64,000 nt of DNA from Whitmania pigra (lineage: Eukaryota; Annelida; Clitellata; Hirudinida; Haemopidae), in contig JAJTWR010000278.1 of the NCBI GenBank assembly GCA_021613335.1, positions 2,179,501-2,243,500 of the forward strand. The letters are read 5' to 3'. The first letter of the stretch is position 1, and every line of letters starts with the position of its first letter. This document shows positions 39,302-51,700 of the stretch, one piece after another. The notes below the pieces were generated by a model. The model ran no database searches and was not told where the DNA came from. It saw only the letters and a program-made list of their open reading frames with translations. A program made the translations under genes and the position numbers.

Positions 39302-40092
39302 TCACATTACTTTAGTTAGACCTAAAACATCCAGTTTATAAATAGTAATCCGACCAAAAAAATCACTTGACGAATTAAAGCATATCCTCATCTTTGAGAT
39401 AAAGTCTGATGAAACCATGTCAAACATCTGAAAATAATTATAATTTCTTATTTCAGAATTAGCATAAGTATATTAGAATAAAAAAGTCATCACAATTCAA
39501 AAGTTTCAAAATAAAATAAAACTGTTTAATAGTTATTAAATTGACAAAGCAAGAATATGTTCAAAAACATATAAATCAAAATTAATGCATCACACACTTG
39601 TTCTGAGCTGATATCCTTTGGATATAAGTCTGTTAGATGTATCCATTCTCCAGCATCATTGAGAATTTTAACAGAGCAATCCTTTCCAGCAAATCCTCCT
39701 TGGAACTTCAAAATGATCCTTTGTGGAAGAACTTCATTCGAAAACTCAAGCTGCACAAACTGTGGTGATCCCTAAATATTTTAAAGATATGATTGCTTTT
39801 AACAAAAAAAACTGTCGATTTTAAAATCAAATCATTAATACCAAAATCAAAATAATACCTGATCAGAATTCCAACATGTCTCTTCGTCGCCGTCAAACAT
39901 GAAAGATTTGCCATAATGTTTGACGTCCCGGTTAAGTACTGAACTTACCCTTCATGAAAATTCATAAATTACACCAATTGTATCTAAAACTTCACTTAAA
40001 CTTTTATCAAATGATGTATTGAAAGTTAATACATTTTACAAAATATTAAAATTCCACCTAACAGTGGTGCCAGAAGAGATTAGAGAATCCAT
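39302..40092 (-). CDS. NR2C2AP: NR2C2AP (nuclear receptor 2C2-associated protein) orthologue, 4 exons
   Basis: Exons 40092-40058, 39949-39859, 39771-39598, 39427-39302; phases agree, 141 aa (human protein is about 139 aa). Recognised by VSSVLNRD, FDGDEETCWNSDQ, LKFQGGFAGKDC and the C-terminal SSDFFGRITIYKLDVLG. The fold is a single galactose-binding (discoidin/APC10-like) beta-sandwich. In vertebrates it is reported to bind the orphan receptor NR2C2 (TR4) and restrain its activity; whether that partner matters here is not shown by the sequence. The start is the only ATG before the first splice. The AATAAA at 39290-39295 lies 7 nt past the stop, giving a very short 3' UTR. The gene is tandem with the AMPK gamma gene and divergent from TMEM26. 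Confidence 0.93.
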
Positions 40093-42468
40093 GATTAAAT
40101 ATTAAATGACTAAATAAAAATAAAATAAAATGATTAAATCAATGACACGAGAAAACAATGTGTTTACTTGAGTAAACAGTAAAAGTAGATTTAACTTTAG
40201 ATGTTATCCTACTTTCTATAAAATTTTACGAATGCAAAATTTAATGTAATCAATACTAAATAATTTTAATATTTAAAAACACATTGTAAAAATTTTAATT
40301 ATCAAATATTTACGGCTAGAGAAAAGAACAAAACTGTCTTAAATTAAAAGACATTTAATTTACAACTAAAATAATTACAATATTTTTAAAGTGTCAAATT
40401 ATTTTGCCATTCATTTTTAGCGCAACACCAGAAATATTTGTTCTTTTTTTTCATTGTTTTGTCGTAGAAGCAAAACTTTACAAGTTTTAAAATTTATCTT
40501 GGTTTAATGATTTATTAAAAGGTTAAGTTAAATATTATCCGATGTTTTTTTAATGAATGCCCATTTATCTTTAAATATTTAAATCTTTAAATCTAACATG
40601 TGACTAAGAAGATTGAACTGACTTTCACAATGAAACAAATGAAATGATTATCATAGTCGTACGACTGCCTAGAGACTAAAGGAACAGAATTTATTGAAAG
40701 TTTTAAAATGCCTTGATTAACATACAGAGAAATAAGAATAGAATAGAATCAGAATATAAACAGAATTTGTCGTTCTGCAAAACAATCAAGATGTTCTTGG
40801 AGAAAGAGAATCAGTGAAATGAAGCATGTGTCGGGCACAAAATTATATTATATGGCGAGATATTTGTTTACCCTTCCTAAATTTTTAGGATCCCTAATAG
40901 TCGCACCTTCACTAGGGAAAAAAGATCATCAGATGACATCTGTCGGCTCTGCACCATCCGGCTTTTGAGCATTTCCCTCAGTGACAAATATCATAAAGTG
41001 TATAAATCACCGATTTAATTAGCACTCATTCAAGTGCTACAATTATTAATCGACGACTTGCTTTATTGGATTTTGAAGGTGCCGGGAGAAAAGGATGCGC
41101 CCAAGGACACAACGAATGTAGTGCAATGGAATTTACAGACGAGTTGTGTAGATGCGAGTTGTTTGTTGCCTAAGGAAACATGGTCTGCAACGCTCATATC
41201 CGGAAGATATGACTGGCATAATACAAGAGGCAGGTGTACAATGATGGCACGGGCCTAGACATTGCACACAGCGACGTGACACAAAATTATTTATTGTATG
41301 ATTATATTAGTAGTTTAAAACCATTACAAATTAGCTAAGCCTGAGCTTAACCTTAAATTACCTAGAAACAAGTTAAACACATTTCTTGAGACTTGCTTGC
41401 TATAAAGTTTATTTACCTTTTACGGATTGATATTTTTAAGAAATTGGATATATTCAAATATTTGAGGGCGTAAATTCACAAAGCGATCACTTAAAAGGTG
41501 TGGGAATTGATTGACCACACGTTTTCCAGGCACTTCAGGAAAAGGCGCCCGGAAGCAACTACAAGGCTAAGGAAATTTGGGCGATGCATCAAAATGTTCT
41601 CGTCAATTCTAATCATTGCGTTATTATTATTAATATTACTAAGCTGCAAATTAATTTCTATGTATTAAATTTATTTACTGATTCATTGGCTGATATGTCT
41701 GAAGTAATAGCAGAATGAATGGGATTGAATGCACGGATGAATAAGGGTGTTTAGCAAAAGGCATTTGCAGCGCATCAGCAGAAAAGAACGGACGGCCATC
41801 TGTTCGTTTACCTGGAAATATTATAAAGTTTGTTGGAAAAAAATCATGTAAAAATCGTTGCATAATTTTAAAAAATACTTAAATATTTTCTCACCGAAGA
41901 TATTAATTAGATTGCAACATGGATTGAGATGTTTTGAAAATGTTGTCGTCGCAGACGACGCCGGACGGGAGAAGCGTTCGTCACGAAAGCGTTTGACTTT
42001 TCTGACGTCCGAAAAGCTTATGAATCGCAATGTCTCATTTAAGATGCTTCACACACTGGAATTCTGAAATTCTTGAAAGCGAGAGCAGGATTTCCAATTT
42101 GTTCAAAATTTTGTTCTCTTACTTACGAAAATCCGTGGAACTTGAAATCCTGTCTGGTGTTTTTTTGAATAGTTCGGTCGAATCGTCAGGCATCGTACTG
42201 GATTTCATAAATCATAAATTTGGAAAATATGCAATAGAATGTAAAAGGAAATCAAACAGATTTATGTGGAGACTAAACCACAGATCTGACTCTGAGTATC
42301 TTACCATAGATTTACAAAGGTTCAAAACGTCAAATACGACAACAAATGCGACATTGTACTCCCCAAGAAATTTTTTGGAGTGCTCTAGAACTAGGCTATT
42401 GTTCATTTTTAGGGACGATTTTGTGGCCCTAATTCGGCTGCTCAGGATTACCGTATATCGGTGTTGGA
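40093..42468. other. divergent intergenic region between NR2C2AP and TMEM26
   Basis: AT-rich spacer holding both promoters. Open frames at 41034-41258 (+) and 42030-42506 (+) have no recognisable similarity. The latter overlaps the first TMEM26 coding exon in another frame and is probably chance in 5' untranslated sequence. No repeat with defined ends was seen. Confidence 0.4.
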
Positions 42469-45400
42469 ATGGGTTGTTTTACCGTTTCGCGAGCCATCTC
42501 CGTTAGAATTCTTTTCACAGCCCACGGAGTTTTTTCCATCTGGAGATTATACGCTATCACTGAAAACCCACAGAACTGGTACCTTCTTATGGCACTCTTT
42601 GGACTTGCCTTCGAAACTGCTTTCACTCTTTACATAAAAAGGGGACAGGATTGGAAATGGTTAGTATAAATATTGTTTGTATTTATTGTGGTAGTATTTA
42701 GTGCTGAATGACGTTGCTCGTGCACATCTATCTAAAGATCACTGCAAGCTGGGATCGTTACAGTTTAACTGTTTTTTACTTCATAATTGGTCAAACTAAT
42801 TATTAACTACTGTTAATATTTGTAAAAACAATTGTGATTTTGCTAAGTTTTTCGGAATAAGGAACATACCTCCGTTAGTTTCGAATTTATTAAATTGAAA
42901 TAAGAATTTTGTTCGATCTACAAGTCTATCTTTTCCATGCGCAAATCCAAAATAATCAAATACAATTTGTGCCAATTAAATTATTTTTTAATGCTGGTTA
43001 TCAGCGCTTGCAATACAACTGATCACTTCTTGTGTAATTCAAAACATAGCAAGGAAAACCTCTGATTGATCTGAAAGGATCAAAATTTAAGAGATGCAAT
43101 TTTTTGCAAACCATTTTATCGGAACGCAATGACATCAGTCAAATCCGTACCATGAACCACATTTATGTTTTACATACTTAAATTGTGCTGTGATTTGTCG
43201 AATGTCTTTCAATCCTAATCACGTAGCATGAATAAATTAACATCGTCTAAGTCTTTTAAGAACTGACAAGAACATGGAACAATATAAGTTCATTTCGGAA
43301 CTAAATCAGAAATCTGATAATTTTATCTTGTATCTGGAGATTTATCCAAAACAAGCTGTTATACAATATGTGGAATTGCTTCGCTAATGAAGCCGATGTC
43401 ACTAAAGTGACTTGGCATTAAAGTTTACAAAATACTTCGAAGCATTAATCGATAAAAGTCATTGGTAAGGACTATTTGAACAAAGCTCTATAACAACGAA
43501 ATGTTGAGCAGACCTTGTAGTAACACGTGACAATCATCATCATCACCATCGTGATTGCAGGTTCTGCCCGAGCGTGTTCTTCTACTTAGCTTGCATGGTG
43601 CCCACGATTTGGTTTCTCGAGTTGCACGAATTGGATATGAGGATAAGGAAACACCTGTACAATAGCACCGTCCACCTGACGACCACCTCTTCACAGCCAG
43701 CCACTGAAGCTCAGTACGACCTCAGGCCTCCCTCCCCTGACCTTGATCTCTACCCTAACTTTTCTGACAAGCTGGAGGTTATTTTCTGACCTACTTTGCT
43801 ATCATTTTGTTGGTTTATTTTTATTTTAATCGGATCAATATTTTCAATAAATCTCAGTTTATTCGAGGAGTTAGGATTATTTTGTCAATGTAAATATTAA
43901 ATTATGGGAGTTCTTCTCATAACCCTAATCAGATAACCAGCTGACTAACTATTGCAATTACTTGTAGGGCATAATCAGCACGTCTGGGTTCGATTCCCGT
44001 CAATGGGTGAGGACCCTAGAGCAACTCCTCCTCCTCATTCTCATAGTGGGTAGGTGGATGCTACCCAAGGGTAACCTTACCCACGACCAATTGTCACAAC
44101 TTCTGCTCGTTTACATCGGCACTGCTGCTGATATCGTTGACTTTTTCGAGGCCTTCAACGAAGAACAGGTTGGACATCTTGGCCTATGTTGTGCCTATGC
44201 ATACTTTCGTGTGCGTGTGCACGTGTGTTTTGCATTAAATCACATTAAGTGTCGCGAATATGGATCGACATTAGAATCGTCTGTACTTTTAAAAAGCGCA
44301 GTTTAATTTTTTTTTCGTAAAATGCCAATTTAAACTAATTCATTTAAAAACTTTTTCTGAACTGCTATCAACAGGTAAAATACAATACAAACCTCTGCAC
44401 GGTCATATTGGCCATTTGGTCGTGGAGCGTCCTTCAATTCACTTTGGTCTTCACTGCCACCAAGTCCAGGGGAGATGGACCAAGCCAACAACCGGACGAC
44501 TGCTGTACCCCTGACGTGTTCGGTATCATCATGTCCATCTTCATGCAGGACGGACCATTCCTGGTTCTCAGAATGCTCCTCATCTTCAGATACAACGTTC
44601 GTTCGTTTCATGGGTTGATTGCATTGGATTTTGTGTTGATTTAATGTTGGGCCTGATTATATAAATTTTGTGAAGATATACTTTATTGAAATGGTTATTT
44701 AAAAGTTATTATTTTCATTTCGTTAGAAGGATGATGTAGGTTTTTTATGAGATCATAATCATGACTTTTGGCATAATGTATTAATTATTATTCTTTAATA
44801 GTCGTAATTATGCTCTCAAAAGCTATCTGTTGAATTTGGTGAAATATTATTTTCAAAGTTGCGAAGAATGTGTTTTTGAGGTGCAAAACAAGATAGAAAA
44901 CTGACGGAGTAAAAACAGTAGGCTGGTGCATTGAGACGACATCAAAAGAAAGAACACTGAATATTTATTGACTATTTAAATTCATATTAACATTCACATT
45001 AAAATATAAATTCTCAGGTTATGAGCTACACGAACATGTTCTTCACGTGCAAGAACACTCTAGTCTGCATGCTGCTCATCTACAGACTCATAGTCATCCA
45101 GGTCGAGAGGTACAAGCAGATAAAGCGGCTGAAACTGGAAGACTCGAGTAGCACGGAGAACAAACGCCTCCTTCTGACGATGCACAACTCCGATCAGTAT
45201 TACAACTACTCCACCAAAGTCATCCTGAGGGAACTGCTTCAGCAGCCCGACGTCAATGAGAAGCTCATCACCTACGTTGTCAAGCGTCACTTAAGCCACG
45301 CCTCTAGTCTGGCTGACGAAAACTATTTCAATCCACCGAGCGGTTCGGGTTGGAGTCCCAGCGACTACAGCTTCAACAGTTCGGATGACATTCGAACCTT

Positions 45401-46079
45401 CCACGGCAGGGAGTACAGCATCGGACCCGGGGATTTGGAACTGTTGCCCATAGCTTCGTACGAAGTGGGCAGTGCGGCTTATACCCGGAGTCAGACGACG
45501 TCTTTTACGGGGAGCGAGAGGCAGGACTCTTGTGTCATCGAGTTGGAAACAGGCGAGTATGGAGCTGTGGAGGATCTTCCTGAAATCAGTCCTTCACAGC
45601 CAGTCGAGGACATCGTTAAACTGATATTCGAAGCAACCAATAGCAGGTTATTCTCCGAGGAAACGGACAGCGATTCGAGTCTCTCCGCCATACTTCGGGT
45701 CAAACCACCTCCTCTAGCCACAACTAAAGAGCCCAGTGGCGCTGGACTCGGCCTTGACCTTTCACGACTTCTAGGGAGCACCGAAGCTGATACCCTGAAA
45801 GCCTTACCTCCTGCCAAAGGAGCCCCCTCTAGGCCTGCCTTTATCAGGCCTATGGAATCCAACCACCAGACGTCTGTTGAGCCGTTGCAGACAATTTCAA
45901 TGGAGGTTCACATGAACGACTCCAAGCGGGACTCCAAGCAAACATCGAACGCTCAAGTCTACGATGGCCTTCTGAACAATAAAAATCTGACAGCTACCAA
46001 GCATTCCGACTCTAAGTTATTAACTAACACAAGTTCGGGTCGTTTTAAGAGCATGATCAAGAGTGGATGGTGTAGGTGA
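42469..46079 (+). CDS. TMEM26: TMEM26 orthologue with extended C-terminal tail, 5 exons
   Basis: Exons 42469-42659, 43561-43777, 43968-44168, 44375-44596, 45018-46079; phases agree, 630 aa. Multi-pass membrane protein with about eight hydrophobic segments. It matches vertebrate TMEM26 in order: VFSIWRLYAI, the motif TLYIKRGQDWKWF, MVPTIWFLELH, ILIVGRWMLPKG, THDQLSQLLLVYIGTAADI, LAIWSWSVLQF, MQDGPFLVLRMLL and NTLVCMLLIYRLIVI. Human TMEM26 is about 368 aa. Here an additional, roughly 300-residue hydrophilic Ser/Thr-rich tail is encoded by the last exon and is probably cytosolic and disordered. An N-glycosylation-like NST/NFS stretch lies in the loop after the third segment. The molecular function of the family is unknown. 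It faces the GOLM gene tail to tail. Confidence 0.92.
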
Positions 46080-47725
46080 ATGACTGAGAATTTTAATGGA
46101 AATGTTAGCTATCATCTAACTCTTAGAGGAGACATTACGTCGTCAGCGGTTTTAGCTGTTCATTGTCTTACTTGTACTTGTGTATTTACGTATTGCTTTT
46201 ACGTATTTTCTGGTTTATGTGACTTACATCTGTGTGCAGCATCAAAAAAAGAGTCATTTTCAGATGTGGGGTACTTGTACCTAGGCCCATTTTAGTATTT
46301 TATTTGGTCGTTGATGTCCGTATTGGTTTGGCTGGTTAATTAAATTATAATCTTAATATCCCGAAACACGCCTTTAAATGTAAGAGAATTATATGTTAAA
46401 GTCTTGAACTTTCTCCATTTTGAAGATTAGTATGAGCATTATTACTGCCATTAGTCGCTTTTTTTATCGGTTGAAACTCTTTGCCCTTTATAAGAATTAT
46501 TTCTACAGGCACTGTGCATTTCAAACTTAGCCCTGATCGTCTAATTGTTCTGTGTCCAAGCCATAACTGAAGAACGTCTCCTTAAACGATTATTCGTTTG
46601 TCTGTGCATTTACATTGATTATGATCGAATAATTATGAAACTAGTTAACAACAACTGAGAAAACTTGCTGTCTTGTCTCAAACGCCATCTGAGTTACATT
46701 TGTGGAAAAAACACAGAAGAAATAGAAATGTGTTTAGTTAGTCATTGTTACAATTGTCATCTGAATTAACAGATAAAACAACAATGTCTTCAAAATGAAA
46801 TTAAACACACCAAAATGTCTCTTGAAACTCAGGAAAGAGTTCTAACCACTTTTAACGGGAAAAATACGTAATAAGATGATGATGATGAGGAGGACAACGG
46901 AAGTTGCATCGACAATTATTAGTTCGAGAACCGGTTTGGCGATTCGATCTCCGCTAAGAACTAGCGGGATAATTACAATAGCACTCCTCATTAATTAGCT
47001 AACTTCTGGTCATGGAATGTCAAGCAACTTTTGTTGAAATGCAATTTTTTCGCTGATTCTGTGTTTTTGTCAAAAAATAAAAAGACACAAAACGATGATC
47101 AAATCACTCTAAAGTTACAAGCCAAATGGTTCTTAGAATTGAATATATAACTAACTAATTTGTTTATTTACTGAGTTGCAAAAAGCAATAATAACTCCAA
47201 TAATTGTATTATTAAGACAAAACAAATGACATTTATGATCTTATTTTCTTACTTGTTAAAGTTAGACACTTTTCCCCTAAACTGCAGTCATCATCAAGCC
47301 CCACATACAACAAAGCAAAATCAACTAACTGATATCAACTAACCAATATCAAGTGATATCAATCCAACCCTGCATTGCAGTTAAAGCCTAAAGTTAAACT
47401 TTAAACTTGAATCTGGTGTAATAGAAAGGTCTGACAAACAAAGTCAAGAAATAAATGGCTAATAATGGGTTTGGAGACCTGTCCTTAAATAAGGATTGTT
47501 GATTTACAAGCAAGAAGAGATTACAATGATGACCACATTAGAGATGGTGCAATTAGTAACTGCATTTATTATTTATTTGTAAAACCCCTCATGACACTGC
47601 AGCAGTACTTAAGGCAGATTACAATAAATTCTCGAGTGCAAGAAAACAAACAACTTAGAAGATGTCCAACGATCCGCAAAAAATAAGATTCGCTTAAAAA
47701 AACCTTCAATCAACAAGGACGAGTC
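46080..47725. other. convergent 3' regions of TMEM26 and GOLM genes
   Basis: Presumed 3' UTRs. An AATAAA for the minus-strand gene is at 47572-47577, about 150 nt past its stop. No other feature was recognised. Confidence 0.4.
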
Positions 47726-48678
47726 TCATGGCTCCTGAAAATGTAAAAAAAAAATGGTTACTTTTTGTCTACTTTTTCATCACCATGAATGGGAATGTAA
47801 ATGAATTTATTATTGACATTTTAAGCCCATCACAATCACAGTGTTCTGCTATGGATAGATTTGACTGATGATTTGATCTTCATGATGCAGATGACTGCAT
47901 CGTGCAGCAAATTTATTGGCAAAAACACTTACGCGGAAACGCTTTTGTTGTTGTAGCTCGATGTCATTAGCTGCCAGGTCGGGTACTTTCTGGACCTGAG
48001 GGGCAACTTTTTCTCCTTCAAACTGTTCATCGGCCATGTCCTCGTCATCGGGGCCATTGGCTTGTGCTTCGTCGCGGTCCTTGTCGTCCAAGAACTTTTC
48101 GGCCGGTCCCCTAAAGCCATCGTCTTCTTTCAATTCTCCTGATTTCTTGTCCTTCGGTGGCTCTGCATCTGATTGTGGAAAAGAAGTTTACTAGTAGTTG
48201 TAGTAAAAATGGTGTTGGAAATTATATTAAATGTGACCAAATAACTCATTAATATTAATAAGGTGGCAATTCTCAGCTATAATAATGAGACTTTGCAAAG
48301 AATTATTTCATTTACAGTAATGTTCCACCAACTTTTAACTTTGATGTCAGGCTTCTCAACCTGATTGGCCCCTCCCACATCAAGTTCAGATTGTTTGGGA
48401 ATCTAAATTTAGTTTGAATGCATCTTTTGAGCTGACAAAACGAGGCTTACAAATAACTTAGTAATTAACTCGAATTCATTTATTCACATATAAAGGCGAT
48501 TCTTAATAATATTAATACAAGGTAATCAATTAATTAATTAATTAATGTGGTAGTTTAAGTACCAATATTTTTTAAATAAGAGAACTGCTTAAATTACAAA
48601 GATGTACTTAAAAACCCACAACATGTTCTGGAAGATCTGGCTTGAACTTTTTAGCTTCATCCTTGTCAACTGGAAGTA

Positions 48679-48727
<49 letters not shown>

Positions 48728-51700
48728 TTGGCTAACCTTCTTTGTCTTTAATATTTTTCTGAAAAGAAAACCATAGTCAAATGAAATGCTTAATTTTTTT
48801 CAATTTAAAGAAAATTTCAAAATCAAGATAAAATCATTTCAGTCATTAAATTGAGAAAACCTTATTTCTAATGCCGACATTGCATGATCGGACAAAATTA
48901 CACATAATGTTTTATTAATGGTGGTTGATTAGGTTGATTAGGAAGGTGCTCCTGCATCGGGATCGAATCCGTGCTATCATTTTGAGAGGCAGCCTTTATT
49001 ACCATTAGGCCATGCGGGAGCACAACGAAATTACACAATAGTTACATAATTATACATATCATTATTGCCAATAATTGTGGTGGTTAAAAATTAATTGATT
49101 GATTAATTTATGAAAATATTCATAAAATCTATAACAACGACCAAGATGTTGATTATTATTAATGCCTTACTAACGAATGTAAACACGAAGTTATTACAAA
49201 GCAAACAACCTCCACAACAGGGGGAGCAACTTGTCCCTCCACAGATTTGTTGCCTTGGAAACTGTCCGGGTTCATGTTTTTGTCGGTTTTGGCAGTTTTA
49301 ATTTCAAAGTAGTGTTGTTTCTCTCCTGCAGTGTTGATTTAATAAATAAATGCAAGTTATAACAGAGGGCTGCATTCATGCATGCAGTGTTAAGCATCAC
49401 CATCATCATAGTTATTATTATTATTATTATCATAATCATCATCATTATCATTATCGTTATTATTAATAGAACAGAGGGTTGCATTCATGCATGCAGAGGT
49501 AATGACAACTGTTGTAATATGTAAGTGTTCAACCTGCACTATCACAAACACCTTTGGCAACTACAATTACGGTTAAGTAAAATTTATTTAAATTAATTTT
49601 ATGAAGAAGAATATGTGTATTAAATAGGTTATGCCAAGTGGGAGCAATTAAGTCGTTCGAATCCATTATTTGTTATTTATGCTCATTGTTTTATCAATGA
49701 TTGAATAGGATTATAACTGTAATTGTAATTCATTTATATTGCTTCATGTAACCATTTATGTAGTGCTCCTTCCCAAGTGCAGGAAAGGTTTCAAGCAAGA
49801 CACATTACGACTGTTGCCATTACCACCTGCACACCAATAACAAATTGCATGCACGTGCACATAATAATGATTCATGGGCATTGCTAATGAAAAGCAAATG
49901 TATGTTAATGAAAAACAAATCCAAATTTACCGGGTTGGACAATCTGCATATCTTGATCTTCTTTCACTTTCTTGTCCTCCATTTTTGTTTCATTTGTTTT
50001 GGGATTCTTGCAAATTAAAAAAATCACAAATTATTCATTTTTTAATATAATTATTTGAATGATCAAATAATCGGCAGGCCGTAATTAATCAACTTCGTAA
50101 CGAGAACAAAATGCGCAAACCTGGGATTCATAGAGATCTTTGTATTTCGTCAGTTCTTTTACTTTCCTGAGCGTGTTCGCCAATTCATCTGTTGAAGAAG
50201 AAAGACGTCCAATTAAACCCATCAGCAGTACAAAGGTATCACGTGGATGTATCAATGCAATGAAAAAAAAACTTACATCCATCACCTACTTCATAATTAT
50301 AAAATAGTACAATAATAATAAAAAATATTTATAACAATTATTTCTCAATAAATATTTGAATTACTAGATAATATCATCTAAATCTTTTAAAATACCATTA
50401 GAAAACAAATTACATTGGCAAGATTGTTGATGATCAAACCAGTACAAGAAAAGTATGAAAAGAATGTGAATCTTTTTAGTTAGGTTCCAATGTTTTAACG
50501 CACTAAGTGAAGTGCTAGGCATCGCCATCATCATCATTATCATTATCGCCGGCATTAAGGACAATGATGTTTAAAACCAGACCACAGTCATGTCTATTGT
50601 TGACAGTTCAACTACTGCAATGGTTTTCATGATAATTACACAACTAAGCTCTCATAAAATACCTGACTATATTGAGACTTATCAACCAGAGATGATTTCA
50701 TCATCAAAAAGTGATCAAAATTGCATTGATGCAAGTCACAGGCAGTTCGGGCATAAGGAAATAACGCCTTTGAATAATTTGCATGTAAAACACCTTTGCA
50801 TGTACAAGCTCATGTTGATGAATTTGTATATCAAGTGATATTTGATCACCTGAAGAATCATCTTCCATCACAAAGCCAGGACAAAAAATGCAAGGCACTT
50901 ATGATGCCAAAACACATGATGCCTTGCAAACTAATTAATAATACTAATAATAATATATAATAATATTAGTAGTATTATTAATAATAATATTATAATATAA
51001 TAGTATATTTAGTATTGATGATAGTATTATTAATTACTAATCCAATTAATCAAAGTCAAGAGCTCTGAATGAGCATTCAGAGAATTCAAAACTTCATTGA
51101 ATTCCAAAGAAAGAACTGCTTGCAACTGAAGCTACTTGATCAGCCACACAACAACCAATGATCTGATAACAATATTTAGATTAATGGTTAATGACAATAT
51201 AATTATAAACGAATTACTTATCAAATTCATGGGTGACCATAAAATAATGTCCAAACAACAATAATAACAACAGCTGCGCCAATAATAACAACAATAATAA
51301 TATTAAATAACAGCATCTTAATTAATTAATAATAAATAATTTACTAACCAATATACTAATCCATACATCAATCATGACAGGGAAAGCATGTTAACCGTTC
51401 AACTTGGCCACGTCGTTCAGACTCTCCTGCTTCGTTCTTTTGAGGTTGAAATTTTCCTCCTTCAATGAATTCACTTGCTCTTCCACCTCCTCCACTTTTG
51501 CCTTTGCTTCTGTCCTCTCATCCTCGATGTTCCTCACCTTTTGCTGGTTGAAAATGTTCATTTTGGCATCAATTGAATTCCATTGCTATGGACTATTAAT
51601 CTTGGGTTTTAAATGAAGTGGATAGAATTGTATTAGAGCATGCATCAATATGCATCACATGTTTGTCAATTGTGTAATATTTTGTGTTTATTGAAACATT

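Noticed and set aside
41034..41258. 74-codon plus-strand frame between NR2C2AP and TMEM26
   Set aside because: No similarity and no splice link to TMEM26 exon 1.
42030..42506. 158-codon plus-strand frame overlapping TMEM26 exon 1
   Set aside because: Ends inside the TMEM26 exon in a different frame. The TMEM26 frame matches the known protein from its ATG, so this is probably chance.
50590..50838. 82-codon plus-strand frame in the GOLM gene
   Set aside because: Intronic on the opposite strand, with no similarity.
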